In this document: piece after piece, positions 47,734-58,698 of the stretch | Layout: every line of letters begins with the position of its first letter | Position numbering within the stretch: position 1 is the first letter of the stretch | Assembly: GCF_016834455.1 (NCBI RefSeq) | Contig: NZ_CP069213.1 | Coordinates: forward strand, 50,001-114,000 | DNA from: Shewanella litorisediminis | GTDB lineage: Bacteria; Pseudomonadota; Gammaproteobacteria; Enterobacterales; Shewanellaceae | Direction: 5' to 3' | Length of the DNA: 64,000 nt | Program-made: the position numbers and the translations under genes | The notes under the pieces: generated by a model | The model's input: only the letters and a program-made list of their open reading frames with translations | The model's database searches: none | What the model was told of the DNA's origin: nothing

Positions 47734-48254
47734 GCCAAGAATAATACTCCAAATGGCTGTAATATGAAAACAGTTTTTTTGAAAAAGAGATAATAATGTG
47801 AGGTCGATCGCATCAAAACGCTCATTTAAGCAGCTTTATTTGATCTAAAAATTACAATATAAGATGCATAAACAGTAACTTAGTTGTTTGTCCGGTATTT
47901 TAGGAATCTTTTTGATCAAAAGGCTACATCCAGAGTATTTGCTCGAAAGTGGGTTTGTTTGCCGGATACGGTACGGATTGTTCGGTGGTTAAGACTGTTG
48001 GGGTTGGCCGAAGTGCAGCACTCAGACTCGCTATGGGGGCACTTGGGGGTCTTTAGGGGGCCTTGAACGAGGAGCGGAAGCCGGCAGGGCGCCGTGCTGT
48101 TGCATTCATCCAGTTCAGGGAACGCCGTTTCTGGATGTTGATATCAACCAAAGCGGTTTGCCAATTGCGATGCTGCGCGCCCTGGGATTTGATTTACTCA
48201 GATGAAGAGGCCGCTGGCGGCAACAGCTTGCAGCCAGCGGGCAAATGTATGCTA
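47734..48254. other. Intergenic region between Spot 42 and polA
   Basis: About 520 nt. It holds the Spot 42 promoter and CRP-like site at the left end. CCGCTGGC (48211-48218) and GCCAGCGG (48233-48240) form a hairpin just after the polA stop codon, without a T tract. Reading frames on the plus strand look spurious. Confidence 0.55.
47797..47812. promoter_or_regulatory. CRP-like site upstream of Spot 42
   Basis: TGTGA-ggtcga-TCGCA matches nine of ten bases of the CRP consensus half-sites. Its centre is about 71 bp upstream of the Spot 42 start. Spot 42 is known to be repressed by CRP-cAMP in E. coli, which supports this reading. Confidence 0.6.
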
Positions 48255-51026
48255 TCAGTGGGCCTGATCCCAGTTGTCGCCAAGGCCTGCTTCGGCCAGC
48301 AGGGGCACGTCGAGGCTTGCCGCCTGCGCCATCAGTTCACACACCTTGTCTTTCAGTGCATCGGCCTTATCGGCATCTACTTCAAACACCAGTTCATCGT
48401 GTACCTGCATGATCATCTGGATTTCACCCTGGGTCTCGGTCTTAATCCAGTGTTGAATAGCAATCATGGCCTTCTTGATGATGTCAGCGGCCGTGCCCTG
48501 CATGGGGGCGTTAATGGCAGCGCGCTCGGCAGCCTGCCTGCGCATGGCGTTGCGGTCACGAATTTCCGGCAAATACAGGCGGCGGCCAAATAGAGTCTCC
48601 ACATAGCCCTGCTCGGAGGCCATGGCGCGGGTTTCTTCCATGTACTTGAGCACGCCGGGGTAGCGCTTGAAGTAGGTATCTATATAGCTTTGTGCCTCAT
48701 TGCGGGGGATATCCAGCTGGCGCGCCAGGCCGAAGGCTGACATGCCATAAATAAGGCCGAAATTCACTGCCTTGGCGCGGCGGCGCTGCTCAGACGTCAC
48801 TGTTTCAAATGCCACATCAAATACTTCTGCGGCGGTAGCCCGGTGAATGTCTTTGCCTTCGGCAAAAGCGCGCAGCAAGCCCTCGTCCTGCGACAGGTGC
48901 GCCATGATCCTCAGTTCAATCTGTGAATAGTCAGCCGCAAGAATGCGCTTGCCCTCGGGCGCCACAAAGGCCTGACGAATACGACGGCCTTCTTCGGTGC
49001 GAATAGGGATGTTCTGCAGGTTCGGGTCGCTGGACGACAAACGACCCGTAGCGGCGTTGGCCTGATGGTAGCTGGTGTGAACCCGGCCCGTGCGGCCGTT
49101 GATCATCAGCGGCAGCTTGTCTGTATAGGTACTCTTAAGCTTGGTAAGGCTGCGGTGCTCGAGGATAATTTTCGGCAGCGGATAGTCCAGCGCCAACTCA
49201 ACCAGCACCTCTTCGGCAGTTGAAGGGGCACCCTTTGGGGTCTTTTTGATGACGGGATAACCCAGCTTGGTGAAAAACAGTTCCTGCAACTGCTTGGTAG
49301 ACGACAGATTAAATGGCTCACCGGCAATCTCATGGGCCTTTTGCTCAAGCTCATCAATCTTGCGTGCCAGCTCTTCGCTTTGTTGACCGAGCAACATGCT
49401 GTCAATGAGCACGCCGCGACGTTCTATGTCTGAGAGCACATCAATCAGTGGCAGCTCGAGCTCGGTAAATACACGTTCCAGGCCTTCTTCTTTAATCAGG
49501 CGTGGCCACAGATGCTGGTGCAGCCTTAAGGTGATATCGGCATCTTCTGCCGCATAGGGTGCGGCCTGTTCCAAGGCAATTTGATTGAATGTGAGCTGTT
49601 TAGCGCCTTTACCGGCAATGTCTTCGAAGCCGATGTTTTTGTGCCCCAGATACTTGAGGGCAAGACCGTCCATGTCGTGGCGGCTCGCCACCGAGTTGAA
49701 CACGTAGGACTCCAGCATGGTGTCAAAGGCCACACCCCTGAGCTGGATACCCGCGTTGGCCAGCACACTCATATCGTACTTGAGGTTTTGGCCAACCTTT
49801 TTAATGTCCGGATTTTCAAGCAGGGGCTTTAACTTAGCCAGGGTGGCTTCACGTGGCTGCTGATCCGGTGCGCCGGGATAGTCGTGACCCAGCGGCAGGT
49901 ACGCAGCCTTGCCGGGTTCGGTGGCAAACGACAGACCGACCAACTCGGCCTGCATATAGTCGAGACTGGTGGTTTCGGTATCCACGGCGATGAGTTCGGC
50001 CTTACTGAGGCACGCCAGCCACGCATCCAGCTCGGCTTCGGTCAGCAGGGTTTCGTACTGAGTCTCAATGGCGGCAGCGACAGGTGCTTCACTGGTCTCC
50101 TGGCTGTCTGTGGATACTGAGGACCTGGCGCCAATGGGCGACTTGTTGTCCAGCACTTCCGCCAGCCAGCGTTTGAACTCCATCTCACCATAGCAGGCAA
50201 TGAGTTCGTCACGGTTTGGCTCACTCAATGATAACTGGTGCCAATCTTGCTCGAGTTCAACATCGGTCTTGATGGTAGCGAGCTTGTAGGACAGCTCCAA
50301 CATTTCCGCATTGTCGCGAATTTTTGCGGCCATGGTTTTGGCGCCGCGAAAACCGAGCTCAGTGACACAGTCGGGGTCGGAGAGCAGCTTGGCTACGCCT
50401 CCGGCGCCGGTCAGCATGGCCAGCGCGGTCTTTTCACCGACTCCGGGCAGGCCGGGGATGTTATCTGCCTTATCGCCCATCATCGCCAGCAGGTCGATGA
50501 TAAGCTCTGGCCCCACACCAAACTTGGTCGTCACTTCTTCTGGGCCGAGTATGGTGTCGGTCATGGTGTTAATAAGGGTGATGTGCTCATTAACCAGCTG
50601 TGCCATGTCTTTATCGCCGGTACTGATGAGTACGCTGCGGCCTTCATTCCCGGCTTGCATCGCGATAGTACCGATTACGTCGTCGGCTTCTACGCCGGGA
50701 ATACTGATTAAGGGAATGCCCAGCGCCTTGATAATGCGGTGCAGCGGTGCAATCTGGCTGCGCAGATCATCCGGCATCGGTGGGCGGTGAGCCTTGTATT
50801 CCTGATACATTTCATTGCGGAATGTCGGCCCCTTTGCATCGAATACTACTGCCATTTGCGTTGGCCGATAGCGGGACAGCAGACTGCGCAGCATGTTAAC
50901 CACGCCATAGACGGCGCCGGTGGCTTCGCCCTTGGAGTTGGTTAAATGTGGGGGTGCATAATAGGCGCGATACAGGTAGGAAGAACCATCCACAAGGATG
51001 AGCGGGTTGCTGGCAATATCAGGCAT
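48255..51026 (-). CDS. polA: DNA polymerase I
   Basis: This is a 923-residue enzyme with three parts. The 5'-3' exonuclease is N-terminal ([16 protein letters not shown], about 1-290). The proofreading exonuclease is in the middle, with the DTE motif in [12 protein letters not shown] near residue 350. The polymerase domain is C-terminal, with motif [15 protein letters not shown] and motif [11 protein letters not shown]. All catalytic acids that I can check are present. It fills gaps and removes RNA primers during replication and repair. Spot 42 lies downstream, as in E. coli. Confidence 0.98.
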   Translation of the reverse strand: MPDIASNPLILVDGSSYLYRAYYAPPHLTNSKGEATGAVYGVVNMLRSLLSRYRPTQMAVVFDAKGPTFRNEMYQEYKAHRPPMPDDLRSQIAPLHRIIKALGIPLISIPGVEADDVIGTIAMQAGNEGRSVLISTGDKDMAQLVNEHITLINTMTDTILGPEEVTTKFGVGPELIIDLLAMMGDKADNIPGLPGVGEKTALAMLTGAGGVAKLLSDPDCVTELGFRGAKTMAAKIRDNAEMLELSYKLATIKTDVELEQDWHQLSLSEPNRDELIACYGEMEFKRWLAEVLDNKSPIGARSSVSTDSQETSEAPVAAAIETQYETLLTEAELDAWLACLSKAELIAVDTETTSLDYMQAELVGLSFATEPGKAAYLPLGHDYPGAPDQQPREATLAKLKPLLENPDIKKVGQNLKYDMSVLANAGIQLRGVAFDTMLESYVFNSVASRHDMDGLALKYLGHKNIGFEDIAGKGAKQLTFNQIALEQAAPYAAEDADITLRLHQHLWPRLIKEEGLERVFTELELPLIDVLSDIERRGVLIDSMLLGQQSEELARKIDELEQKAHEIAGEPFNLSSTKQLQELFFTKLGYPVIKKTPKGAPSTAEEVLVELALDYPLPKIILEHRSLTKLKSTYTDKLPLMINGRTGRVHTSYHQANAATGRLSSSDPNLQNIPIRTEEGRRIRQAFVAPEGKRILAADYSQIELRIMAHLSQDEGLLRAFAEGKDIHRATAAEVFDVAFETVTSEQRRRAKAVNFGLIYGMSAFGLARQLDIPRNEAQSYIDTYFKRYPGVLKYMEETRAMASEQGYVETLFGRRLYLPEIRDRNAMRRQAAERAAINAPMQGTAADIIKKAMIAIQHWIKTETQGEIQMIMQVHDELVFEVDADKADALKDKVCELMAQAASLDVPLLAEAGLGDNWDQAH

Positions 51027-51412
51027 AGATTCGGCTTCAACAGTCCATGGATTCTTGGGGGCTTAGCATGCCACAGATACAGGAATTCAGCCACAGCAAG
51101 CGGCTCACGGCTTGTGGATAAGTCTGTGAGCTAAAAGAACAACAAATAGGAGTGTTTTTCGATAAGGCTGAAGAACATGTTTTTATGTTGTTGATTATTA
51201 TATATTATTTTTGTTTCTGTGAGGCGTATGGCAATTCCGTTAAATCATCCTGATCTGTGGATTTCTTTGTTGGTTGTTTTTATCAACCTGGCGAGCGATG
51301 CTACATCCTGTGCCATGCCGAAGCTGATGAAATAACTTAGCACGATTTTTAATCAAATCAATCAATATGTGACCATCTTGTTAAAACCAAATTACATAAG
51401 AGGGAATTTTTT
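51027..51412. other. Divergent promoter region of polA and elbB
   Basis: About 385 nt, AT-rich in the middle. GGTTG (51272-51276) and CAACC (51284-51288) form a small hairpin. A clear ribosome site AAGAGGG precedes elbB. I see no gene. Confidence 0.5.
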
Positions 51413-52066
51413 ATGAAAAATATCGCAGTACTCTTGGCGGGGTGTGGTGTATTCGATGGCAGTGAAATTCACGAAGCAGTACTGACATTACTTTCCCTGA
51501 CCAAGGCTGGCGCCCGTTATCAGTGTTTTGCCCCGGATATTCCTCAGTTGCACGTGGTCAATCACCTTTCCGGCGAGGTTGCCAAAGACGAGCATCGCAA
51601 CGTGTTGGTTGAGGCCGCGCGTATTGCCCGGGGCGATATCAAGGCAACCACAGAGCTCGACGTGGCCGGCTTCGATGCACTCATCATTCCTGGTGGTTTT
51701 GGCGCTGCAAAGAACCTGTGCAATTTTGCCCTGGTTGGCGCCGATTGTGATGTGGCGCCTGAGGTGCGTGACTTCATTGCTGAGTTCGCCCTGGCGAAAA
51801 AGCCGGTGGGCTTTATCTGTATTGCCCCTGTGATGATCCCCAAGCTCTATGGCAAGGGCGCCATTGGTACAATTGGTCACGATAAGGGGACCAGCGAAGC
51901 CTTTTGTAACATGGGCGGCGATCATCGTGATGCGTCTGTACACGAGATAGTGGTGGACGACGCCAACAAGATAGTGAGCACTCCGGCATATATGTTGGCA
52001 GGCAACATTGCCGAGGCGCATTCGGGCATTGAAAAGCTGGTTAACAAAGTACTGTCGATGGCCTGA
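51413..52066 (+). CDS. elbB: Isoprenoid biosynthesis glyoxalase ElbB
   Basis: This is a 217-residue DJ-1/PfpI-superfamily protein. The nucleophile cysteine C136 lies in GFICIAPVM, with the acidic residue region GSEIHEA near the N terminus and IIPGGFGAAKNLC. ElbB has glyoxalase III-type activity in E. coli, converting glyoxal to glycolate; the link to isoprenoid synthesis is older naming. It is monocistronic and convergent with glpG. Confidence 0.95.
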   Translation: MKNIAVLLAGCGVFDGSEIHEAVLTLLSLTKAGARYQCFAPDIPQLHVVNHLSGEVAKDEHRNVLVEAARIARGDIKATTELDVAGFDALIIPGGFGAAKNLCNFALVGADCDVAPEVRDFIAEFALAKKPVGFICIAPVMIPKLYGKGAIGTIGHDKGTSEAFCNMGGDHRDASVHEIVVDDANKIVSTPAYMLAGNIAEAHSGIEKLVNKVLSMA

Positions 52067-52130
52067 TAGGCCAAACTATGCAGTCGCCAACAGGGGTTTT
52101 AAGGATATAAGGCTCGTTCTTGACTGCTAG

Positions 52131-52961
52131 CTAGCGTCGGCGACTGTCCCAAAACCCCTGAAGCAGGCCTACCGAGAGTCCACCCAGGTGGGCGCCATTG
52201 GCCATGGACAGCCCAAGAAAATCAAAGAAGCCCAGCACCAACCAAACCAACATAAAGCCCATGTAGCTCGGCGGTAAATCAATTCCTGCTGAGGGCTTTC
52301 TTATACCCATCACAAAGGTGTAGCCTGCGACCGCATACACAACCCCGGACAAACCACCAAAGTTAGGGCCCGAAACATAATACTGAATGAGGTTGGGCAG
52401 GGTGCCGGCCACAAGCAGCAATATCATCAGTGGCCAGGAGCCGATACGGGTTTCAATTTTTCCGCCCAGATACCACCACCACAAGAGATTAAAGCTGATA
52501 TGCATCAGTGAAAAATGCATCAGGGTCGGGGTGAAGACGCGCCAGATCTCGGCACTTTGGTCGGTGCCGCTGGCGCCGAAAAAGCTCAGCAGTGCGTAGG
52601 TGGGTTCGGCAAAGCCCAGATTAAAGGCGCCGTACACCAGTATGCACAACGCAAATATCGTGAGGGTGATGGGGCCGGCTGCGGTCACAAAGCGGCTCAG
52701 CAGCGCAAGACCGGGAGATCCGTAGTTAAGTTGAGTGTCTGTACTGCCGGTTTCCCAGGATGCCGCCAGGTATTTTTCATCACCTGGATGACGCAGGAAA
52801 TTCTCGAATTCGGCCTGTGCTGCAGCCAGATCCTGTGGCTTAACAACCGACAGGCTCACGCCCTCGGCAACCGGGCTGATATGGCAGTCGATACCCCGGC
52901 TCTTGAGGTAATCCACCAGGGCCTGAGCCGCTCTGGCGTTGGGCAGTCGGCCGAATTCCAT
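52131..52961 (-). CDS. glpG: Rhomboid intramembrane serine protease GlpG
   Basis: This is a 276-residue membrane protease. A cytosolic N-terminal domain (about 1-85) precedes six transmembrane helices. The catalytic dyad is S205 in GGLSGVVYA and H258 in NGAHLGG, with the oxyanion-region H154 and N158 in HISFN. Rhomboids cut substrates within the membrane. The ATG overlaps the glpE stop codon (TGATG), so the two are coupled; E. coli also has glpE-glpG. glpR and glpD are not nearby. Confidence 0.95.
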   Translation of the reverse strand: MEFGRLPNARAAQALVDYLKSRGIDCHISPVAEGVSLSVVKPQDLAAAQAEFENFLRHPGDEKYLAASWETGSTDTQLNYGSPGLALLSRFVTAAGPITLTIFALCILVYGAFNLGFAEPTYALLSFFGASGTDQSAEIWRVFTPTLMHFSLMHISFNLLWWWYLGGKIETRIGSWPLMILLLVAGTLPNLIQYYVSGPNFGGLSGVVYAVAGYTFVMGIRKPSAGIDLPPSYMGFMLVWLVLGFFDFLGLSMANGAHLGGLSVGLLQGFWDSRRR

Positions 52962-53272
52962 CAGAGATTGGCCATATGCCAGGCGCTGTAACCGCCATCG
53001 AGGCTGTACACCTGGTCGAAACCCTGCTCCACCAAATAGGCGGCGGCATTCTGGCTGCTGATACCGTGATAGCACACCACCACCAGGGGCTTATCCATAT
53101 CGGATTCGGCGATAAAGCGGGCCAGGTTATCGTTGCTCAGGTTTACAGCACCCTCTATGTGGCCATTGGCAAAGCTCTGGGGATCGCGGATATCGGCAAT
53201 TTGTACATCAGTACCTTGCTCGGTGCGCATGTGAATGAGTTCGTTGACGCTCAGATGCTTGAAAGCAGACAT
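52961..53272 (-). CDS. glpE: Thiosulfate sulfurtransferase GlpE
   Basis: This is a 103-residue single-domain rhodanese. The active-site loop is CYHGISS with C67 (C65 in E. coli), and the fold motif DIRDPQSFANGHIEGA precedes it. It transfers sulfane sulfur from thiosulfate to cyanide or to thioredoxin in vitro. It is the first gene of a two-gene unit with glpG, whose start overlaps its stop codon. Confidence 0.95.
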   Translation of the reverse strand: MSAFKHLSVNELIHMRTEQGTDVQIADIRDPQSFANGHIEGAVNLSNDNLARFIAESDMDKPLVVVCYHGISSQNAAAYLVEQGFDQVYSLDGGYSAWHMANL

Positions 53273-53310
53273 GAGATCCTCGGTAAATGAAAAGCGACAG
53301 GGGTAGTGTG

Positions 53311-53345
53311 CAACAGGGCACTGCAGTCTGTACAGTGCCCTGTTG
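53311..53345. promoter_or_regulatory. Long perfect hairpin between tdh and glpE
   Basis: CAACAGGGCACTG (53311-53323) and CAGTGCCCTGTTG (53333-53345) are perfect 13-bp arms around nine bases. No T tract follows on either strand. It could end tdh transcription with Rho or act on glpE expression; both are inferences. Confidence 0.45.
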
Positions 53346-53396
53346 GGATAGCTAAGCCGTGCACACCCGTTGTGGTTTGCACGCGCTTACGGGAGA

Positions 53397-54422
53397 TTAA
53401 TCCCAGCTGAGGATGACTTTACCGGATTGGCCGGAACGCATGGCGTCGAAGCCTTGCTGGAAGTCGTCCACTTTGAAGTGGTGGGTAACAATGGGGGACA
53501 AGTCCAGGCCCGATTGCAGCAGGCTGGCCATCTTGTACCAGGTCTCAAACATTTCACGGCCGTAGATGCCCTTGATGATGAGTCCCTTGAAGATCACCTT
53601 GCTCCAGTCGATGGCCATTTCGCCGCCGGGAATACCCAGCATGGCAATTTTGCCGCCGTGGTTCATGGTGTCCAGCATGGCATGGAAGGCAGCAGGAACG
53701 CCGGACATTTCCAGGCCCACATCGAAGCCTTCGGTCATGCCGAGCTCTTTCATCACGTCTTTGAGGTTTTCCTTGGCCACGTTAACTGCACGGGTGGCAC
53801 CCATCTTACGGGCCAGCTCCAAACGGTACTCGTTAACGTCGGTGATCACCACATGGCGGGCACCCACATGGCGGCACACGGCTGCAGCCATGATGCCGAT
53901 GGGGCCTGCACCAGTGATGAGCACGTCTTCACCCACCAGGTCGAACGACAGTGCCGTGTGCACCGCGTTACCGAATGGATCGAAGATAGCGGCCAGATCG
54001 TCGCTGATATCATCGGGGACTTTGAACGCGTTAAAGGCCGGGATCACCAGATATTCGGCGAAAGAGCCTTCGCGGTTTACACCCACGCCGGTGGTGTTGC
54101 GGCACAGATGGGTGCGGCCGGCGCGGCAATTGCGGCAGTGGCCACAGGTGATATGGCCTTCACCGGATACGCGGTCGCCAATCTTGAAGCCTCGGACTTC
54201 CTGGCCGATACCAACCACTTCACCCACGTATTCGTGGCCTACCACCATAGGCACAGGAATGGTTTTTTGTGACCACTCGTCCCAGTTGTAGATATGCACG
54301 TCGGTGCCGCAGATGGCGGTTTTACGGATTTTAATCAGCAGATCGTTGTGGCCCATTTCCGGCTTGGGGGCATCAACCATCCAAATGCCTTCTTCAGGCT
54401 TGAGTTTAGCAAGTGCTTTCAT
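53397..54422 (-). CDS. tdh: L-threonine 3-dehydrogenase
   Basis: This is a 341-residue zinc medium-chain dehydrogenase that oxidises threonine to 2-amino-3-ketobutyrate with NAD+. The catalytic zinc cysteine C38 lies in [15 protein letters not shown]. Four structural-zinc cysteines lie in [15 protein letters not shown], and the NAD-binding motif [10 protein letters not shown] follows. It is 21 nt after kbl in the same transcript. Together they convert threonine to glycine and acetyl-CoA. Confidence 0.97.
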   Translation of the reverse strand: MKALAKLKPEEGIWMVDAPKPEMGHNDLLIKIRKTAICGTDVHIYNWDEWSQKTIPVPMVVGHEYVGEVVGIGQEVRGFKIGDRVSGEGHITCGHCRNCRAGRTHLCRNTTGVGVNREGSFAEYLVIPAFNAFKVPDDISDDLAAIFDPFGNAVHTALSFDLVGEDVLITGAGPIGIMAAAVCRHVGARHVVITDVNEYRLELARKMGATRAVNVAKENLKDVMKELGMTEGFDVGLEMSGVPAAFHAMLDTMNHGGKIAMLGIPGGEMAIDWSKVIFKGLIIKGIYGREMFETWYKMASLLQSGLDLSPIVTHHFKVDDFQQGFDAMRSGQSGKVILSWD

Positions 54423-54443
54423 GTGCTTACTCCAAAACGGACA

Positions 54444-55637
54444 TCAGATGATGCCCATTTCCTTACCAATACGGGTGAAGGCTTCAATGGCCTTGTCCAG
54501 CTGCGCACGGGTGTGGGCGGCAGACATCTGGGTGCGGATACGGGCCTGGCCCTTTGGCACCACAGGGAAGGAGAAACCAATCACGTAAATATCTTCTTTC
54601 AGCAGGCGGGCCGAGAAATCGGCAGCCAGCTTTGCGTCGCCCAGCATCACAGGAACAATGGCGTGGTCGGCACCGGCGAGCTTGAAACCGGCGGCAGACA
54701 TTTGCTCGCGGAAATAACGGCTGTTTTCCCACACCGCTTCACGCAGGGCCTGGCCTTCTTTAAGCATATCCAATACGCGGATAGAAGCGGCCACGATGGA
54801 TGGTGCCAGTGAGTTGGAGAACAGATACGGGCGCGAACGCTGACGCAGCCAGTCGATCACCTCTTTTTTACCCGAGGTGTAACCACCCGAGGCGCCGCCA
54901 AGGGCCTTACCCAGGGTACCTGTAATGATGTCTACACGGTCCATCACGCCACAGTACTCGTGGGTGCCACGGCCATTTTGGCCGATAAAGCCCACGGCGT
55001 GGGAGTCGTCTACCATCACCAGTGCGCCGTATTGGTCGGCGAGGTCGCACACACCCTTGAGGTTGGCAATCACGCCATCCATGGAGAACACACCATCGGT
55101 GGCAATCAGGATATGGCGTGCACCGGCATCGCGGGCTGCCTTAAGCTGGGTTTCCAGATCGGCCATGTCGTTGTTGGCATAGCGGAAACGCATGGCTTTA
55201 CACAGACGCACACCATCGATGATAGAGGCGTGGTTCAGTGCATCGGAGACGATGGCATCTTCGGGGCCGAGCAGGGTTTCGAACAGGCCGGCGTTGGCAT
55301 CGAAGCATGAGGAATACAGGATGGTGTCTTCGGTGCCGAGGAATTCAGACAGTTTGGCTTCCAGCTGTTTGTGGATGTCCTGGGTGCCGCAGATAAAGCG
55401 AACTGAGGCCATGCCGAAGCCGTGGTCGGCCAGTCCGGCCTGCGCGGCTTTGACCAGCTCAGGGTGGTTGGCCAGGCCCAGATAGTTGTTGGCGCAGAAG
55501 TTGATTACTTCATCGCTGCCAACCTTAATTGCAGTCTGTTGCGGTGAGACGATCACGCGCTCGCTTTTGTAGAGGCCTTCGGCCTTAACGTCGGCGAGTT
55601 GTTGTTTGATCTGCTCGTAGAATGAGGTTGATGCCAC
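54444..55637 (-). CDS. kbl: 2-amino-3-ketobutyrate CoA ligase (glycine C-acetyltransferase)
   Basis: This is a 397-residue PLP-dependent alpha-oxoamine synthase that splits 2-amino-3-ketobutyrate with CoA into glycine and acetyl-CoA. The PLP-lysine region is [10 protein letters not shown], with the DDSHAVG and [13 protein letters not shown] motifs. The start is a GTG (55637) preceded by AAGGAGAG at good spacing. It forms the kbl-tdh operon of threonine catabolism. Confidence 0.96.
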   Translation of the reverse strand: MASTSFYEQIKQQLADVKAEGLYKSERVIVSPQQTAIKVGSDEVINFCANNYLGLANHPELVKAAQAGLADHGFGMASVRFICGTQDIHKQLEAKLSEFLGTEDTILYSSCFDANAGLFETLLGPEDAIVSDALNHASIIDGVRLCKAMRFRYANNDMADLETQLKAARDAGARHILIATDGVFSMDGVIANLKGVCDLADQYGALVMVDDSHAVGFIGQNGRGTHEYCGVMDRVDIITGTLGKALGGASGGYTSGKKEVIDWLRQRSRPYLFSNSLAPSIVAASIRVLDMLKEGQALREAVWENSRYFREQMSAAGFKLAGADHAIVPVMLGDAKLAADFSARLLKEDIYVIGFSFPVVPKGQARIRTQMSAAHTRAQLDKAIEAFTRIGKEMGII

Positions 55638-55895
55638 TGGTCTCTCCTTAGTTAACTTTATTCTGCTTTTGTTGGAGTGGCGGCATTCTACCCCTAAACC
55701 CAATCGGCCCGCAGCTTATTTTTGATGCACCAATGGCCGCATAAATTGCGCTAGGGCTGGTAGGGTTTTCACATAAAAAAAACTAATTTGTAACCTTGGG
55801 GTATGCCGCGCGGATATTGTTTGATTGTAGTCCGGTGACGCTGAAAATGTCACCGGATCATCAAGTTGGCCAGAGGTGAAGGGTAGAGGCCTGTA

Positions 55896-56531
55896 TCAGT
55901 TGGTTTGAGAGCGAAAATGCTGCTCGAGACGATCGAAATTGGCCACTGAATCCGGGGTGGAATAGGCCTTGAAAATCATCAGTACCCGTAACAGACCTTC
56001 GTAGAGCGATGCCTTGCTGATGGTGGCAATGCTGGACTGGGTCAGCTTGTAGCTGATCCAAAAGCCGATAATCATCTTGATGGTGTCAGCCAAATCGGCA
56101 ATGCGCTCGTCTTCGATTTGTAAAATACCGTCTTTTTTCAATTGATTGAGAACAGCAATCGACTGTTCCAGCACCGCTTGCTGCACCTTGAGATAACGGG
56201 CTTTAAGGGTTTCATCCCTCGCGAGAATGTCGGCCAGGTTGGCGTACATAAAGCGGAACTGCCACATGGTGTAGAACATGGCATCGAAATAGCTCATCAG
56301 CAGTTCAAGGTCGACCTTCTGATCTGCATAGGGCTTAAAGCCCAGCAGCAGATGTTGTTCGTACTGGTCGAAGATGCAGCGGATGATGTCTTCCTTGTTG
56401 CGGAAGTGGTAGTAGAGGTTGCCGGGGCTGATATCCAGATGGGCAGCGATATGATTGGTGGTGATGGTGCGCTCGCCATGCTCGTTAAAGAGCTCCAGGC
56501 TGGCCTGAATAATTTTGTCGCGGGTTTTCAT
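55896..56531 (-). CDS. TetR-family transcriptional regulator
   Basis: This is a 211-residue regulator. The N-terminal helix-turn-helix (about 1-50) has ERTITTNHIAAHLDISPGNLYYHFRNKEDI. The rest is an all-helical ligand and dimerisation domain. Ligand and targets cannot be told from sequence. It is divergent from waaA with about 100 nt between, so it might act on waaA or on itself; that is inference from position. Confidence 0.9.
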   Translation of the reverse strand: MKTRDKIIQASLELFNEHGERTITTNHIAAHLDISPGNLYYHFRNKEDIIRCIFDQYEQHLLLGFKPYADQKVDLELLMSYFDAMFYTMWQFRFMYANLADILARDETLKARYLKVQQAVLEQSIAVLNQLKKDGILQIEDERIADLADTIKMIIGFWISYKLTQSSIATISKASLYEGLLRVLMIFKAYSTPDSVANFDRLEQHFRSQTN

Positions 56532-56638
56532 GGGTATCCTGTCTTTATTATGGCGCGCCGCTTCCTGGCTAATCGCTCTGTGCTTATTCCTGCATCCCGG
56601 CTTATGTTAACATTGCCGTAATTCATCAGGCAAAACTC

Positions 56639-57919
56639 ATGCATCTCTTGGTACTTATGGCTCGATTGCTCTATTCAGTTCTCTTATACCTGCTGTCGCC
56701 ACTCTTGGTTCTTTACCTGGCACAGCGTGCCATAAAGAGCCCGGATTATCGTGGTCGCTGGGGCGAGCGATTTGGCTTTAAGGCACTGATGCCCACAGAC
56801 ATACTGATCCATTCCGTGTCCATGGGCGAAACCCTGGCGGCGATACCGCTAATTCGCGCCATTATGGCGGCCAGACCAAATCTCAGAATTACAGTGACCA
56901 CGTCCAGCCCAACGGGTTCGGCAGAGGTCATCAAGGCCTTTGGCGACCGGGTACAGCATTGTTACTTACCCTTTGACCTTGGGTTTGCCGTTAACCGCTT
57001 TTTGAACCAATTGGGCTGCGCCGAGCTTATCATCATGGAAACCGAGCTGTGGCCAAACCTCATCGCCGGCGCCAAGGCCCGGGGCGTCAAGGTATCTTTG
57101 CTCAATGCCCGCTTGTCAGAAAAATCCGCCGCCAGTTATCAAAAGTTCGCGGCCCTCACTGTGCCCATGCTCAAGTCGCTGGACCAGATTGCGGTGCAAA
57201 CGGCCAAAGAAGCAGAACGCTTTGTGACGCTCGGAGTGGACGCCTCACGGGTACATGTGTGTGGCAGTTTGAAGTTTGATATTCAGATCCCGGCATCCCG
57301 GCGTGAAGCGGCCCGGCAGCTGCGCCAACGTTGGGGACGGCAAGACCATCTGGTGTGGGTGGCAGGCAGCGTGCACCCGGGTGAGTTCGATACCATGCTC
57401 AGCGCCCATCGCCAACTACTTGAGCTGTTTCCCGAGGCGCTGCTGATTATGGTGCCAAGGCATCCTGAGCAGTTTGCCAACGCGGCCCGTGCCATACGTG
57501 ACAGTGGCTTTAAGCTGGCCCTGCGCAGTGAGGGAGAAGCGCCGACAGCGGGTACTCAGGTGCTGCTTGGCGACACCATGGGTGAGCTCTTGACCTGGTA
57601 CGGTGCGGCCGATATGGCCTTTGTGGGTGGTACCCTGGTGGTAAATGGCGGCCACAATCCCCTGGAACCCGCAGCCATGGGCTTACCGGTGGCAATGGGG
57701 CCAAACCACTGGGACTTTAAAGAAATCACCCAGCTGCTGCAGCGGGCGGGCAATCTTACCCTGTGTGCTAATCCGGACGCCTTCAACGACTGGTTGCTGA
57801 CCTTTGCTCAGGATACAAATGGTCGCGCCCTTGCCGGCGAAGCTGGTCTCAGAGTGGTTGAGAGCAATCGCGGGGCGCTCAGTCGTCAACTGGCGGTGCT
57901 GGGTTACGCCGCGGCGTAA
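56639..57919 (+). CDS. waaA: 3-deoxy-D-manno-octulosonic acid transferase
   Basis: This is a 426-residue GT30 enzyme that adds Kdo to lipid IVA, an essential step of lipopolysaccharide assembly. An N-terminal membrane anchor (about 3-27) is followed by the GT-B domains. The active-site region SVSMGETLAAIPLIR, the TTSSPTG segment, VAGSVHPGE and the FVGGTLVVNGGHNPLEPA motif are typical of WaaA. Its last 16 bp overlap the convergent kdkA. The number of Kdo units added cannot be told. Confidence 0.96.
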   Translation: MHLLVLMARLLYSVLLYLLSPLLVLYLAQRAIKSPDYRGRWGERFGFKALMPTDILIHSVSMGETLAAIPLIRAIMAARPNLRITVTTSSPTGSAEVIKAFGDRVQHCYLPFDLGFAVNRFLNQLGCAELIIMETELWPNLIAGAKARGVKVSLLNARLSEKSAASYQKFAALTVPMLKSLDQIAVQTAKEAERFVTLGVDASRVHVCGSLKFDIQIPASRREAARQLRQRWGRQDHLVWVAGSVHPGEFDTMLSAHRQLLELFPEALLIMVPRHPEQFANAARAIRDSGFKLALRSEGEAPTAGTQVLLGDTMGELLTWYGAADMAFVGGTLVVNGGHNPLEPAAMGLPVAMGPNHWDFKEITQLLQRAGNLTLCANPDAFNDWLLTFAQDTNGRALAGEAGLRVVESNRGALSRQLAVLGYAAA

Positions 57920-58617
57920 CCCTCCAGCAGCCATTGCCAGCAGGATTCATCGAAGGCAAGCGAGGGAAGCTTGCCTTTTTCTTTATCAAAAGAACGTCTC
58001 AGTCTGGACAGGTTAGCTTGCTGCCAGCTATTTGATGGTGTGCGGATTTCACCCCGGTCAAAATCAATCAGCGCAAAGCCCTGCGGCCCCTTGAGGATAT
58101 TTTTGGCGTTGAGATCGGCATGGTAGACGCCGCGGCGATGAAATCGGGCGATGCAAGCCCCCAGTGCTTTCCACTCAGCCTCATCCAATGGACCTTGTTC
58201 CAGCCAGGCCAGCAGGTCGCGACACCCCGGCATCCGCTCAATCAGGATGTCGGCGCTGTACCAGAGACCATATCGACGTACCCTGGCACCCACTGGGCGG
58301 GGTACGGGAAAGCCCTCTGCATGGAGTTTTTCAAGCAAAGCCAGCTCTGCGATGGCGCGGGTATTCGCCATACCTGTGTACAGGTATTTATCTTTACTGA
58401 ACTTTTCCATCAGTCCGCCGCGCCAGTAATGTCGCAGCACCCAGTCCTGATTTGCCTCTGGGTGGCGCACAAACCAGGTGGTGTAGCGCCCCTTGGAGGT
58501 GCCAGTGACGGCACTCACCCCTTGCCAGTGAGCAGGCTCAAAGTCGCTGGGGATCAGTGAGCAGGGTTCACCCGCGGCCGTGGCCACGAAAAAAGGGGGA
58601 TGCTTTTGCAGTTGCAT
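57904..58617 (-). CDS. kdkA: 3-deoxy-D-manno-octulosonic acid kinase
   Basis: This is a 237-residue protein-kinase-like enzyme that phosphorylates Kdo on the lipid A inner core. Recognisable motifs are LRHYWRGGL, RGVYHADLNAKNIL (catalytic loop with D and N) and ALIDFDRGEIR (DFD metal motif). The ATG at 58617 is preferred; a TTG six codons earlier is possible. KdkA occurs mainly in bacteria with a single Kdo in the core, such as Haemophilus, Vibrio and Shewanella. It overlaps waaA by 16 bp. Confidence 0.94.
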   Translation of the reverse strand: MQLQKHPPFFVATAAGEPCSLIPSDFEPAHWQGVSAVTGTSKGRYTTWFVRHPEANQDWVLRHYWRGGLMEKFSKDKYLYTGMANTRAIAELALLEKLHAEGFPVPRPVGARVRRYGLWYSADILIERMPGCRDLLAWLEQGPLDEAEWKALGACIARFHRRGVYHADLNAKNILKGPQGFALIDFDRGEIRTPSNSWQQANLSRLRRSFDKEKGKLPSLAFDESCWQWLLEGYAAA

Positions 58618-58698
58618 GGGGGAATTCTTGTCCAAAGCGTGGAACCTGCGGCCATTCTACATTAAGATCCGGCCTTTGCACCAAGCTGTGTCCATGCC

